NCBI RefSeq assembly: GCF_002571225.1
Contig: NZ_NVEC01000028.1
Location: 1-64,000, forward strand
DNA length: 64,000 nt
Source: Bacillus sp. AFS059628
GTDB lineage: Bacteria > Bacillota > Bacilli > Bacillales > Bacillaceae_G
Direction of reading: 5' to 3'
The notes beneath the pieces were generated by a model. That model was not told the DNA's origin. It searched no databases and saw only the letters and a program-made list of their open reading frames with translations. Each line of letters begins with the position of its first letter. The stretch's first letter is position 1. The translations under genes and the position numbers were made by a program. Shown here one piece after another: positions 7,385-16,930 of the stretch.

Positions 7385-10045
7385 TCTCTTCACTAATTTA
7401 ATAATCTCATTCACAACAAGCGGAATGATACTTAATAAGAGAACAAATCCCCAATCTCGCATCGTTAATGCATGCACACCGAATATATTTGCAAGAGGTG
7501 GGATAGAGATGATACAAACTTGCATTAAAATACCGATAAGAAGAGAGAAGACTAAATATTTATTTGTAAATACCCCAATTGAAAAAATGGATTTCGTTCT
7601 TGAACGCAAGTTAAATGAATGAACGAGCTGAGAAAAACTAAGAACGACAAATGCCATCGTTTGAGCGTGTAATAGAGCATCTTCATCAATTCGTTCTGGG
7701 AAAAGAGGGAATAAATTTGTATCTCCGGTATAGAATTTTGCTCCGGCGATAAAGGCTATTAGTGTTAACAGTCCAATGACAGCCCCATTGAAAATAAGAA
7801 AAGGAACGCTACCACTAAATAAACTTTCTTTCGCATCCCGTGGTTTTTCCTTCATCACATCTGGATCTTCAGGATCAACCCCAAGTGATAATGCAGGCAG
7901 TGTATCCGTAATTAAATTTACCCACAAAATGTGAATAGGGCGTAGTGGTGTTGCCCAGCCGAGTAAAATGGCTAAAAATAAAGCGATAATTTCTCCGAAG
8001 TTACAAGAGAGTAGGAAGAGGATTGATTTTTTTATGTTACGATAAATATTTCTACCTTCCTCAACAGCTTTCACGATAGATGAGAAGTTATCATCTGTTA
8101 ACACGACATCCGCTGCCCCTTTTGCAACGTCTGTTCCTGTAATGCCCATCGCTACGCCAACATCTGCTTGTTTTAAAGATGGAGCGTCATTGACGCCATC
8201 ACCAGTCATAGAAACGATATTTCCTTTCGCGCGTAATGCCTTTACAATTTTCACTTTATGCTCTGGAGAGACTCTGGCGAATACATGTAAGTAATTAATT
8301 TTGCTTGCTAGTTCTGTATCTGAAATGTTGTCTAATTCAGTTCCAATCATAATTTCAGATAATTCTTCAGCAATACCAAGTTCTTTGGCAATCGCAAAGG
8401 CGGTATCTTTATGGTCTCCAGTAATCATAACTGTGCGAATACCGGCTTTTTTACATTCTGTAATGGAATCTTTTACTTCAGTTCGCGGTGGATCAATCAT
8501 ACCGACAAGACCAATAAAGATGAGGTTTTCTTCGAGATGATCTATATTCACATTGCTTGAATTGTATTGTTTAAATGCAAATGAAAGCACTCTTAAAGCT
8601 TCTCGAGACATTGCCCCAGCAGCTTCTAATATTTGATTTTGATCAGCCTCTGTTAGATCCTCTATTTTACCGTTTTTAAATATGTGGGTACATCTAGGTA
8701 AGAGCTTATCGATAGCACCTTTCGTCATGCTATAATAGCTGTCATCGTATGTATGCACGGTTGACATCATTTTACGATCTGAATCGAAAGGCATCTCGTT
8801 AACGCGCTCATGTATCTTTTCTAAATGATCTTTTTGCATGTTAAAAGCGCTTCCAGCAACGAGAAGAGCAATTTCAGTCGGGTCTCCGGTTTGTGATTCG
8901 TTATTGTAAGACGCATCGTTACATAGCACCATATTTTCTAACAATAGACGTTGCGCATCATTATTTGCATTTAAATTTTCTAAATGATCATATGTGTTAT
9001 CACTATAAAAGTGAGTAACGGTCATTTTATTCTGCGTTAACGTACCTGTTTTATCTGAACAAATGATTGTGACAGAGCCGAGAGCTTCAACAGCTGGTAG
9101 TTTTCGAATAATAACGTTTTGTTTAATCATGCGCTGCACACCAATTGCAAGAACGATGGAAACGATAGCTGGCAAGCCTTCTGGAATAGCTGCAACGGCT
9201 AAACTAATAGCAGTCATAAACATTTCTAACGTATCCCGACCTTGGAAAAAGCCGATGAGAAACATAACGATACAAATCGCTACAGCGACAAATCCTAAAT
9301 ATTTTCCGACTTGTGCTAAGCTTTTTTGAAGTGGTGTCATATCATCGTCTGCTTCATGTAAAAGGGTTGCAATCTTACCAATTTGTGATTTCATACCAGT
9401 TTCAACAGCAACACCGACGCCTCTTCCGTATGTTACAAGAGTAGACATAAAGGCCATATTTTTTTGATCGCCAAGTGGTACTTGTTCATCACTTTGCATG
9501 GAAGGGTGGTAGATTGCATCTTTATCAACAGGGACAGATTCACCAGTTAGAGCAGATTCTTCAACTTTTAAATTTGCGGTTTCGATTAGGCGTAAATCGC
9601 ATGGGATATATCGTCCGGCATCGAGCATAACGATATCACCTGGAACGACGTGCTCAGATGGAATTTCTTTTAGTTCACCATTTCGCTTGACGATAGCTTT
9701 AGGTGTCGCCATCTTTTTCAATGCCTCTAAAGCTTGTTCCGCTTTTGATTCTTGGACGACGCCAATAACAGCGTTTAAGACTACAACGAGCGCGATAATG
9801 CTTGCATCAGCCCATTCACCTACAAAGGCTGAAATAAGGGCAGCAATAATAAGGACATATACGAGGACGTCATTAATTTGGGCGAAAATACGCTGCCATA
9901 AAGTGCGTTTTTGTTTTGTAGCTAATTCATTAAAACCATATTGCTTTAAACGTTCATTTACGATTTCATCTGTTAAACCGTGTTGTTCATTTGTTTCTAA
10001 GTCGATTAATGTTTGATCTTTCGTCTTACTGTACCAATTGCTCAT
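7379..10045 (-). CDS. yloB: Cation-transporting P-type ATPase, Ca2+ type (YloB-like)
   Basis: An 888-aa P2-type ATPase close in length to B. subtilis YloB, a SERCA-like Ca2+ pump. It shows the N-terminal cation ATPase domain, the actuator motif TGES, the M4 ion site VAAIPEGLPAIV, the phosphorylation site CSDKTGTLTQNKM, the hinge TGDGVNDAPSLKQADVG, and a C-terminal block of transmembrane helices (about ten in total). M4 PEGLP and the M6 segment HILWVNLITDTLPALSLGVD carry the residues expected for Ca2+. The start follows GGAGGTG. It is monocistronic. Export of Ca2+, possibly during sporulation, is inferred from the YloB literature. Confidence 0.93.
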   Translation of the reverse strand: MSNWYSKTKDQTLIDLETNEQHGLTDEIVNERLKQYGFNELATKQKRTLWQRIFAQINDVLVYVLIIAALISAFVGEWADASIIALVVVLNAVIGVVQESKAEQALEALKKMATPKAIVKRNGELKEIPSEHVVPGDIVMLDAGRYIPCDLRLIETANLKVEESALTGESVPVDKDAIYHPSMQSDEQVPLGDQKNMAFMSTLVTYGRGVGVAVETGMKSQIGKIATLLHEADDDMTPLQKSLAQVGKYLGFVAVAICIVMFLIGFFQGRDTLEMFMTAISLAVAAIPEGLPAIVSIVLAIGVQRMIKQNVIIRKLPAVEALGSVTIICSDKTGTLTQNKMTVTHFYSDNTYDHLENLNANNDAQRLLLENMVLCNDASYNNESQTGDPTEIALLVAGSAFNMQKDHLEKIHERVNEMPFDSDRKMMSTVHTYDDSYYSMTKGAIDKLLPRCTHIFKNGKIEDLTEADQNQILEAAGAMSREALRVLSFAFKQYNSSNVNIDHLEENLIFIGLVGMIDPPRTEVKDSITECKKAGIRTVMITGDHKDTAFAIAKELGIAEELSEIMIGTELDNISDTELASKINYLHVFARVSPEHKVKIVKALRAKGNIVSMTGDGVNDAPSLKQADVGVAMGITGTDVAKGAADVVLTDDNFSSIVKAVEEGRNIYRNIKKSILFLLSCNFGEIIALFLAILLGWATPLRPIHILWVNLITDTLPALSLGVDPEDPDVMKEKPRDAKESLFSGSVPFLIFNGAVIGLLTLIAFIAGAKFYTGDTNLFPLFPERIDEDALLHAQTMAFVVLSFSQLVHSFNLRSRTKSIFSIGVFTNKYLVFSLLIGILMQVCIISIPPLANIFGVHALTMRDWGFVLLLSIIPLVVNEIIKLVKRN

Positions 10046-10208
10046 AAGTAAGCACCTCCAGTAAAAACAGTTAGCAATGGTAGTGTTGCTATTATTTGTG
10101 AGTAGTATGTATGGAGAAAAAAATCTAAGGTGAGGTTCTACTTCTATTGTACAATATTTTACAGTTGGTTGAGAGAAAGAGAAGAGTTGTCATGAATTTG
10201 TTGGAAAT

Positions 10209-10237
10209 AAAAAAGAGCCTCATAAGGAGGCTTTTTA
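10209..10237 (-). terminator. Terminator of yfkK
   Basis: Read on the minus strand, AGCCTCC-TTATG-AGGCT is followed by a T run. It abuts the yfkK stop. Confidence 0.8.
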
Positions 10238-10459
10238 CTTTTTAATTAATGTACCTAATTCTTCTGTAATAGCTTGCATTTCACTAATACTGAATGTTTC
10301 ACGTTTCATAACATGCTCATAAATGTCACGTAAGTCTTCGTACATCTCTTCATTAAAGCTAGCAGCTCTCATCGCTCCAGCATTAACCATACGTAATTTT
10401 TCTTTAATAGCTTCGACCATATATTCAACGTTTTCTTCTGACTTTACGGATAAATCCAC
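10235..10459 (-). CDS. yfkK: DUF1128 family protein (YfkK-like)
   Basis: A 74-aa acidic, helical protein that matches the YfkK/DUF1128 family in length and in the block [33 protein letters not shown]. The function is unknown. The start codon is GTG behind AAGGGGGAC. It is divergent from the tyrosine phosphatase yfkJ, as in B. subtilis, where yfkK and yfkJ are neighbours. Confidence 0.88.
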
Positions 10460-10633
10460 CGAAGTGTCCCCCTTTAAAATAACATAAGGCTATCTTAACA
10501 TTTTTTATCATTTTCGTTAATGAATCTTTTCAATCCTATTAAATTAGTAGGGATTTCCTTTATATTTAATAATTGGTTGTTTATACTATAAGTATATATT
10601 AAGAAATGCACCAAGAAGGGAAGAAACAAAAAT

Positions 10634-11098
10634 ATGGTTCAAGTATTGTTTGTCTGTCTTGGGAACATCTGCCGTTCTCCAATGGCAGAAGCGATTTTTC
10701 GAGATCTTGTCGTAAAAGAGGGACTCGAAGAGAAAATTGTCATTGATTCTGCAGGAACTGGAGATTGGCATGTTGGCCATCCGCCACATAAAGGAACACA
10801 AAAAATTTTAAAAGAAAATGCAGTCACTTTTGAAGGAATTAAAGCAAGGCAGGTAGAAAAAGAAGACTTAACAAAGTTTGATTATATTATTGCCATGGAC
10901 AACAAGAATATAGCAGATTTAAAAAGTTTAGGTAAAACTGGAGGCTATATTGGTAGGCTGTCCGATTTTGTTCCAGACGGTGGCTGGACAGACGTTCCCG
11001 ACCCTTACTATACAGGGAATTTCCAAGAAGTATATGACCTTGTAACAGAAGGGTGTGCAAAGCTATTAGCTTTCATTCGAAATGAACAAGGAATATGA
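10634..11098 (+). CDS. yfkJ: Low-molecular-weight protein-tyrosine phosphatase (YfkJ-like)
   Basis: A 154-aa LMW-PTP. The catalytic P-loop is VCLGNICRSPMAEA, with nucleophile Cys8 and Arg14 in the C-x5-R-S pattern, and the general acid Asp lies in the VPDPYYTG loop near residue 120. The enzyme hydrolyses phosphotyrosine; B. subtilis YfkJ has this activity and is linked to stress resistance. It is followed by a YtxH protein and a YihY membrane protein in the same direction with short gaps, so the three probably form one unit. Confidence 0.95.
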   Translation: MVQVLFVCLGNICRSPMAEAIFRDLVVKEGLEEKIVIDSAGTGDWHVGHPPHKGTQKILKENAVTFEGIKARQVEKEDLTKFDYIIAMDNKNIADLKSLGKTGGYIGRLSDFVPDGGWTDVPDPYYTGNFQEVYDLVTEGCAKLLAFIRNEQGI

Positions 11099-11151
11099 GG
11101 AAGCTTAGAAAGAAATACTTTCTAACATAAGAAATGAAAGGGTGAAGGAAT

Positions 11152-11667
11152 ATGGCAAAGAAAAATAATATTGCTCGAAACATTGCGATTGGTGTAGCTG
11201 CAGGTGTAGCTGTATCTATGTTGAAAAAAGAAAACCGTGAAAAAGTAAAAAATACTGCAGAAAAAGCAAAAACAAAAATGATTGAAATTGGTGAAAATGC
11301 AAAGATCAAAGAAAAAGTGCAAACTGTTACAGATAAAGGACGCGAACTTGCTGATTTAAATGTAGTGAAAGCGAAAGTTGCAGAAATTAAAAAATTGACG
11401 CCATCTGTTGTAGAGACGTTAAAAGAAACGAAAGAAATTTTTAGTAAGAAAAAAGTTGAACCAGCAGAGAAGCCAGAAACGATTGAAATTCAAGCTGTAT
11501 CTCCAAAAGTAGATGAACTGAAAGCAGAAGAAGAGCCAGTAGTTGCTGAAGATGGCGGTATGAAAGAAGCGCGTGAACTATTTATGAAAGACTCTAATGT
11601 AGAGGAAAAAAAAACTGAAGCGTACATTGAGTTGAAGCAAGATAAAGAAGAGAAGAAAAGCGTTTAA
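11152..11667 (+). CDS. YtxH-domain stress-type protein
   Basis: A 171-aa, very lysine- and glutamate-rich protein. Residues 5-24 form one hydrophobic helix (IARNIAIGVAAGVAVSML), followed by repeated K/E/A helices typical of YtxH-like or apolipoprotein-like coiled proteins. No enzyme motif is seen. It lies 53 bases after yfkJ and 6 bases before the YihY gene, in the place taken by yfkI in B. subtilis, although sequence identity to YfkI cannot be judged here. It is likely membrane-associated and stress-related by analogy. Confidence 0.75.
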   Translation: MAKKNNIARNIAIGVAAGVAVSMLKKENREKVKNTAEKAKTKMIEIGENAKIKEKVQTVTDKGRELADLNVVKAKVAEIKKLTPSVVETLKETKEIFSKKKVEPAEKPETIEIQAVSPKVDELKAEEEPVVAEDGGMKEARELFMKDSNVEEKKTEAYIELKQDKEEKKSV

Positions 11668-11673
11668 ACATAT

Positions 11674-12543
11674 ATGAGAAAAATTTTAGAAAAGGTGAGA
11701 AGAAATCGTACTTATTCGTTTGGTAAAGATTTGTATGACCGGACGATGCGCGATGATGTAGCGGGCTTGGCAGCACAGCTCGCTTATTTCTTCTTGCTTG
11801 CGATTTTTCCTGGGCTTGTTTTCTTAATTACGCTTCTTGGATTTATTCCCATTCAAACAGAGGATGTGCTTAGTTTATTAGAAGTTTATGTACCAGATGA
11901 TGCAATGAACTTAATCGAGGTAAATGTAGATAAAGTTGTAAATCAGCAAAATGGTGGTTTATTATCATTTGGTTTATTATCCATGTTATGGTTTGCCTCA
12001 AATGGTGTTAATGCGGTTATGAATGCTTTTAACCGCGCCTATGACGTGAAGGAAACACGTTCTTTTATTACAACAAGAGCGTTATCAATTGTGTTTACAT
12101 TAGCTATCATTTTTATGATTGTCTTCGCGTTAATTGTCCCGGTATTCGGACAAGTTATTGGAGCAGCGGTGTTTAAAGCACTCGGTTTATCAGAAAGTTT
12201 TTCTTTCGTATGGAGCATTACACGATTAGTAGCGAGTTTCTTTGTACTATTTGCCTTGTTTAGTTTCTTATATACATTTGCACCAGATCGAAAGTTAAAA
12301 AGAAGAGAAGTCATTTCAGGAGCGTTATTTGCTACTGTAGGGTGGATTGTGGTATCGTACTCATTTGCTTATTATGTAGATAAGTTTGCTAATTACGCTA
12401 ATACATATGGTGGTCTCGGTGGTATCATTATTTTAATGTTATGGTTTTATTTGACTGGATGGGTAATTTTACTTGGCGGTGAAATTAATGGTTTACTCCA
12501 TCATTATAGGACGAGTGACAATAATTCCCGTAATGAAAAGTGA
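11674..12543 (+). CDS. yfkH: YihY/UPF0761 family membrane protein (YfkH-like)
   Basis: A 289-aa protein with about six transmembrane helices. The family core is visible: DDVAGLAAQLAYFFLLAIFPGLVFLITLLGFI near the N-terminus, LSMLWFASNGVNAVMNAFNRAYDV in the middle, and YGGLGGIIILMLWFYLTGWVILLGGEIN at the end. The family was once mislabelled ribonuclease BN; its true function is unknown. The start lies 6 bases from the YtxH stop, so the genes are co-transcribed. Confidence 0.9.
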   Translation: MRKILEKVRRNRTYSFGKDLYDRTMRDDVAGLAAQLAYFFLLAIFPGLVFLITLLGFIPIQTEDVLSLLEVYVPDDAMNLIEVNVDKVVNQQNGGLLSFGLLSMLWFASNGVNAVMNAFNRAYDVKETRSFITTRALSIVFTLAIIFMIVFALIVPVFGQVIGAAVFKALGLSESFSFVWSITRLVASFFVLFALFSFLYTFAPDRKLKRREVISGALFATVGWIVVSYSFAYYVDKFANYANTYGGLGGIIILMLWFYLTGWVILLGGEINGLLHHYRTSDNNSRNEK

Positions 12544-12583
12544 GCTCTTGTTCCATAATAATAGGGAACAGGGGGGATATGTC

Positions 12584-12697
12584 ATGAGTAATAATAAAAA
12601 GAATCACAACAACAAAAATAACAATAAACAAAAGAGCAGTTCGCATCCAAAGCATAAAACGAGTGGTAGTGCGAACGGGCATAATAGCTACCATTAA
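12584..12697 (+). CDS. Small Asn/Lys/His-rich protein, 37 aa
   Basis: The ATG sits behind a strong GGGGGGAT site and opens a 37-residue frame, MSNNKKNHNNKNNNKQKSSS, then HPKHKTSGSANGHNSYH. An earlier in-frame start inside yfkH is unlikely because it has no ribosome site. The composition is extremely hydrophilic and basic, like some minor spore proteins, but I cannot place it in a SASP family. It lies 40 bases after yfkH and ends at a terminator, so it may share the yfkJ transcript. Confidence 0.6.
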   Translation: MSNNKKNHNNKNNNKQKSSSHPKHKTSGSANGHNSYH

Positions 12698-12735
12698 AAA
12701 AGACGGGTCCTCTATGAGGGGCCCGTTTTATTTGT
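12698..12735. terminator. Bidirectional terminator
   Basis: The stem GACGGGTCCTC/GAGGGGCCCGT has A/T runs on both sides and separates the small protein gene from the convergent metal ATPase. Confidence 0.85.
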
Positions 12736-14653
12736 TTCCTTTTAATAATCGTAAGCCATTTAAAATGACTAGAATCGTACTTCCTTCATGCCCGATAACA
12801 CCGAATGGAAGAGCTAAAAATTGCATGAAGTTTGAACAAATCAGCATTGCAATTACAGCTAGTGAAAAGATTACGTTTTGCTTTACAATACGATTCATTC
12901 GTTTTGATAAGCGGATCGCTTGAGAAAGTCGAGATAATTCGTTTTTCATAAGTACAACGTCTGCAGTTTCTAAAGCTACGTCTGTTCCTTCCCCCATTGC
13001 TACACCAATGCTAGCGGTAGCGAGTGCAGGGGCATCATTTATACCATCTCCGACCATTGCTACTGTCCCGTATTTTTTCTTTAGCTTTTTAATCGTTTCA
13101 ACTTTTGTTTCTGGTAAGCATGATGCGTAATATTCTTTTATATTACTTTCAGAGGCAATAGCTTTTGCCGTTTCTTCATTATCTCCAGTAATCATAATTG
13201 CCTCGACACCGATGCTTTGTAATTCACGAATAGCAGCTATTGTTTCTTGGCGAAGTGTATCTTTTAAAGCGATGAGCCCAAGAATGCCTTCCTCATCACT
13301 AATATAAACGACAGTTTTACCTTCCTTTTCAAGTGAGGCAGAAATGCCATTATGAAATGTCTTTGTTTCTTCACCGATAAAGTCAGCTTTACCTATTTTA
13401 TAAGCTTTGTTTTCAAGTATTCCTTTTAGACCAAAACCAGTTACATCTTCAACATTTTCTGGTTTTTGTAATGTAATGTCATGTGCATGTTGTGCATATT
13501 TAACGATAGATTCCGCTAAAGGATGTGTAGAGTGACTTTCAATTGCTGCTGTAATAGAAAGTACTTCTTTTTCTTTCATATTTTCTCGAACATATACATC
13601 TGTTACGGTAGGTTTTCCTTCTGTTAATGTTCCTGTTTTATCAAAGGCAATCGCTTTTACAGAAGCGAGGCGTTCTAAATGTATGCCACCTTTAAAGAGA
13701 ATACCGTTTCTTGCTCCATTAGAAATTGCAGATAATGTTGCTGGTGTAATGGCAGCAACGAGTGCACAAGGAGATGCGACTACAAGTAAGATCATAGCGC
13801 GATAAAATGTTTCATTCCAGCTCCAATCCAGTAAGAAATGAGGGACGAACATCATAAGTGCAACAACGAGTAGTACACCTTTTACATATGTTCCTTCAAA
13901 CTTTTCAATGAATAGTTGTGATGGTGATTTTTCACTTTGTGCACTTTGAACGAGACGAATAATCTTTTGGAATAATGTTTGATCGCTTGGCTTCGTAATT
14001 TTAACTTCGATAGCACCGCGTAAATTTACAGTACCAGCAAATACTTCATCCCCATGTTTTTTTTCATTTGGAATAGGTTCACCAGTAATCGCTGCCTCAT
14101 CGATATTTGTTTCACCGCTATAAATCGTACCGTCAGCAGGAACACGTTCACCTGGCTTAATTAAAATAATGTCGTTAATTTGTAATCGTCCAACAGGAAC
14201 ACGTTCTTCAGTTCCATTTGAAATACGTAATGCTTCTTCAGGTTGTAGATCAAGAAGTGCTGAAATTTCTTTTTGACTTTTACTTAATGTATAAGATTCC
14301 ATCGCACCGCTTAGTGCGAAGATGAAGATTAAAACCGCGCCTTCTGCCCAGTAGCCAATGAGTGCGGCACCTATAGCAGCAAAGAGCATAAGCATTTCGA
14401 CATTTAGCTCTTTCTCTTCAATTGTATCTTCAATACCTTCTTTTGCTTTTGCATATCCACCAACTATATAAGCAAGGATATAGCAAGTAATGCCTACATT
14501 CATTGCATCGTTCTTTGTAAATAACCAACCAGCTAAAATGAAAATACCAGATGCGATTGCAAATATAAGTTCATAATGTTTTTTTAACATATCCCATAAA
14601 GAGGGATGAGAAATAGACTTTTGCACTTGTAATGTTTTTACTTCTGAGTTCAT
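12728..14653 (-). CDS. pfeT: P1B-4-type metal-exporting ATPase (PfeT/ZosA-like)
   Basis: A 641-aa heavy-metal P-type ATPase with no N-terminal CxxC metal domain and an SPC motif (VVASPCALVAAITPA) in place of CPC. This combination defines the P1B-4 group. Other signatures are TGEPIPN, phosphorylation DKTGTLTEGKPTV, the STHPLAES His-Pro motif and GDGINDAPALA. The B. subtilis member (YkvW, first ZosA, now PfeT, about 637 aa) exports Fe2+ and is under PerR/Fur control. A PerR-like box lies over the promoter here, which supports the same assignment. FrvA of Listeria is related. Co2+ or Zn2+ as the main substrate cannot be excluded from sequence. Confidence 0.88.
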   Translation of the reverse strand: MNSEVKTLQVQKSISHPSLWDMLKKHYELIFAIASGIFILAGWLFTKNDAMNVGITCYILAYIVGGYAKAKEGIEDTIEEKELNVEMLMLFAAIGAALIGYWAEGAVLIFIFALSGAMESYTLSKSQKEISALLDLQPEEALRISNGTEERVPVGRLQINDIILIKPGERVPADGTIYSGETNIDEAAITGEPIPNEKKHGDEVFAGTVNLRGAIEVKITKPSDQTLFQKIIRLVQSAQSEKSPSQLFIEKFEGTYVKGVLLVVALMMFVPHFLLDWSWNETFYRAMILLVVASPCALVAAITPATLSAISNGARNGILFKGGIHLERLASVKAIAFDKTGTLTEGKPTVTDVYVRENMKEKEVLSITAAIESHSTHPLAESIVKYAQHAHDITLQKPENVEDVTGFGLKGILENKAYKIGKADFIGEETKTFHNGISASLEKEGKTVVYISDEEGILGLIALKDTLRQETIAAIRELQSIGVEAIMITGDNEETAKAIASESNIKEYYASCLPETKVETIKKLKKKYGTVAMVGDGINDAPALATASIGVAMGEGTDVALETADVVLMKNELSRLSQAIRLSKRMNRIVKQNVIFSLAVIAMLICSNFMQFLALPFGVIGHEGSTILVILNGLRLLKGNK

Positions 14654-14719
14654 TACTACTCGCTCCTTCCAAATTCTTATTGAGAAAAATAATCAAAATC
14701 GAAACCCCTATAAAACGAC

Positions 14720-14746
14720 GAAAGCTGCCATCCATAATGGATAGCA
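14720..14746 (-). other. Leader hairpin of the pfeT mRNA
   Basis: An 11-bp stem (GCTGCCATCCA/TGGATAGCAGC on the + strand, one mismatch, TAA loop) lies about 70 bases upstream of the start codon, within the predicted 5' leader. No long T run follows on the minus strand. Its role is unknown. Confidence 0.55.
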
Positions 14747-14782
14747 GCATTTCTGTTGAATCTGTTTTTAACAGTTATTATT

Positions 14783-14797
14783 TTGTAATTATTCTAT
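14783..14797. promoter_or_regulatory. PerR-like box and extended -10 promoter of pfeT
   Basis: TTGTAATTATTCTAT matches 11 of the 14 defined bases of the PerR box TTATAATnATTATAA. On the minus strand an extended -10, TGCTATACT, lies immediately upstream (about 14800-14808). The box would therefore cover the transcription start and fit peroxide- or iron-responsive repression. Confidence 0.6.
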
Positions 14798-14923
14798 AGT
14801 ATAGCATATGTTTTCGTTGGATGATATGTTTTTGTTTACGTATAAACTGAAAACTTGTGTTTTCTCAATTCCTTTGGTATATATGAATACTGTTCATAAA
14901 AAGATCGGAAAGGAAGACAACAA

Positions 14924-15844
14924 GTGAAGACAGAGAAATTTTTTACCCATCCGATTGGCGTATTTATTGCTGCAATAGTAGCGACCTTTTTATGGGGAAG
15001 TGCATTCCCTTTTATTAAATTAAGTTATGCTGAACTTGGAATTCAGCCACAAGAAGTTGGGGAGCAAATATTATTTGCTGGCTATCGTTTCTTTTTATCT
15101 GGGGTTATGCTTTTATTCTTCTTTAAAGCGTTAGGAAAAGATATGAGCTTCAAAAAAGGAACAGGGAAGCAGTTAGTACAAATTGGTTTATTTCAAACAT
15201 TTCTTCAATATATATGTTTTTATATTGGGATGAGTTATAGCTCTGGTATTGAAGGAGCTATCATTTCAGGGACATCATCATTCTTTCAAATTTTACTCGC
15301 GCACTTCTTATATAAAGACGATGCGCTCAATATGAGAAAAGTAATTGGAGTATCTATCGGTTTTTGTGGTGTCATTTTAGTAAATGTACCGAGTGATGGC
15401 AGTTTGTCATTCCATTTCGGAATCGGTAGCTTATTACTTCTTAGTGCAGCAATGTTATACTCATATGGGAATATATTGGCGAAAGAAGGTAGTAAAACAT
15501 TAGATGTTGGCTATATGACAGCATACCAAATGATTTTTGGTTCTATCGGGCTATTATGTATAGGGGCTTTGCAAGTTGGAGTCATGCCATTTACATTTAG
15601 TGTACATGCAATACTTATGCTTATCTACTTATCTTTCTTATCCGCAGCAGGATTTTGCATTTGGAATACAATTATGAAGTACAACAAAGTTGGAAAAGTA
15701 TCAATGTATATGTTCTTTATACCTGTATTTGGTGTGTTATTATCGAGCATGATTTTAGGAGAAGCAATTCATTCATTTGTACTATTCGGTTTAGCATGTG
15801 TAGCCGCGGGAATTATCGTCGTGAATCGGACGCCAGCTAAGTAA
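14924..15844 (+). CDS. DMT/EamA-family transporter
   Basis: A 306-aa protein with ten predicted helices arranged as two EamA repeats. The first repeat has FLWGSAFPFIKLSYAELG, and the second ends in MSMYMFFIPVFGVLLSSMILGEAI, the usual C-terminal EamA pattern. The GTG start is preceded by GGAAAGGAAG. Family members export amino acids, metabolites or drugs; the substrate cannot be read from sequence. It is monocistronic and ends at a strong hairpin. Confidence 0.88.
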   Translation: MKTEKFFTHPIGVFIAAIVATFLWGSAFPFIKLSYAELGIQPQEVGEQILFAGYRFFLSGVMLLFFFKALGKDMSFKKGTGKQLVQIGLFQTFLQYICFYIGMSYSSGIEGAIISGTSSFFQILLAHFLYKDDALNMRKVIGVSIGFCGVILVNVPSDGSLSFHFGIGSLLLLSAAMLYSYGNILAKEGSKTLDVGYMTAYQMIFGSIGLLCIGALQVGVMPFTFSVHAILMLIYLSFLSAAGFCIWNTIMKYNKVGKVSMYMFFIPVFGVLLSSMILGEAIHSFVLFGLACVAAGIIVVNRTPAK

Positions 15845-15888
15845 AAAATAGAGCAAGAAAAACAAGTAGCATAGAAAGAGAAGACGAT

Positions 15889-15922
15889 TAAAAAAGAAGA
15901 ACAGTACAGTTCTTCTTTTTTT
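15889..15922 (+). terminator. Terminator after the EamA gene
   Basis: AAAGAAGAAC-AGTAC-AGTTCTTC hairpin followed by a T run. Confidence 0.85.
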
Positions 15923-15994
15923 ACAGAGAAAAAGGATAATAGACTAGGTGTAACGAAAAAAGATACAAAAAGCATTTATTGGGGAGAACATGTT

Positions 15995-16675
15995 ATGAAT
16001 CTACTTTATATGGTGTTAATTGGACAAATCATTCTTTTTTTAATTGGTGCAATGTACGCAATAGGACAGACGAAAAAAACAAGAAATAACATGCCGTTAC
16101 CTTTAGCGGTGCGTCTTATTCTTAGTTTTTCTTTAACAGCAAGTGCAATTTGGATATGGTTACAAGATCCGTCAGTAGAGTATAGTACGTGGGTTGCACT
16201 AGGTATGACGTTATCAACTGTAGGAGATTTATTTATGGCAGGTTTAATTCCAATTGGTCACAGGTTAATTGGAGGGATGATTACTTTTGCTCTTGCTCAT
16301 TGTTTTTATGTAAAAGCATTTTTGCAAACAGGCATTTCATGGAATGGTTTTTGGATTGGTTTACTCGTATACGGACTCTTTCTCATTATAGGATGGTTCT
16401 TCTTTATCCGAAATGATAAACAAGATAAATTGTTTACGACAGGAGCGCTAATTTACGGATTGTGGGTTGGAGGAATGGCTTGCTTTGCATTCGCCTTATA
16501 CTATGAGAATACAGGAATATGGTGGATACCGGCTTTTGGTGGTTTACTATTTGTGATTTCTGATTTTATTATTGGCGTGACAGATATTGGAGGGCGCAAA
16601 TTAAAGTATGAACCACTTTGGATTTGGTTTACATATGTAGCGGCTCAAATGTGTATTGTATATGTGGGAATATAA
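15995..16675 (+). CDS. YhhN family protein, putative lysoplasmalogenase
   Basis: A 226-aa protein with about eight transmembrane helices. It has the YhhN/TMEM86 acidic and histidine motifs STVGDLFMAGLIPI and ALAHCFYVKAFL, and a conserved VISDFIIGV segment near the end. Vertebrate TMEM86B hydrolyses the vinyl-ether bond of lysoplasmalogen. Bacilli are not known for abundant plasmalogens, so the bacterial substrate is uncertain. The gene stands alone between two terminators. Confidence 0.82.
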   Translation: MNLLYMVLIGQIILFLIGAMYAIGQTKKTRNNMPLPLAVRLILSFSLTASAIWIWLQDPSVEYSTWVALGMTLSTVGDLFMAGLIPIGHRLIGGMITFALAHCFYVKAFLQTGISWNGFWIGLLVYGLFLIIGWFFFIRNDKQDKLFTTGALIYGLWVGGMACFAFALYYENTGIWWIPAFGGLLFVISDFIIGVTDIGGRKLKYEPLWIWFTYVAAQMCIVYVGI

Positions 16676-16726
16676 AAAGATATTCTTTGAATAGTGAATA
16701 GGCTATTCGAAGAGTATCTTTTTACT
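16674..16726 (+). terminator. Terminator after the YhhN gene
   Basis: An imperfect stem of GATATTCTT/GAGTATC plus GAATAG/CTATTC is followed by TTTTTACT. Confidence 0.7.
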
Positions 16727-16930
16727 ATTTTGCTTCAGCCGAATTTTGAGATGGTAGTTTTACTATCCATACATAGTAAAAAAATATATAGATTATGGTA
16801 TATAAAATAAGAAATTTAGGAGTAGTTTATTTTGAAATTTTTAATATTAGAATTATGCGATTCAGAATTTTATGGAAATTATACAACTGAAGTCTTTATA
16901 ATAAAAGTAAAAAGATGATGAGATGGTGGA

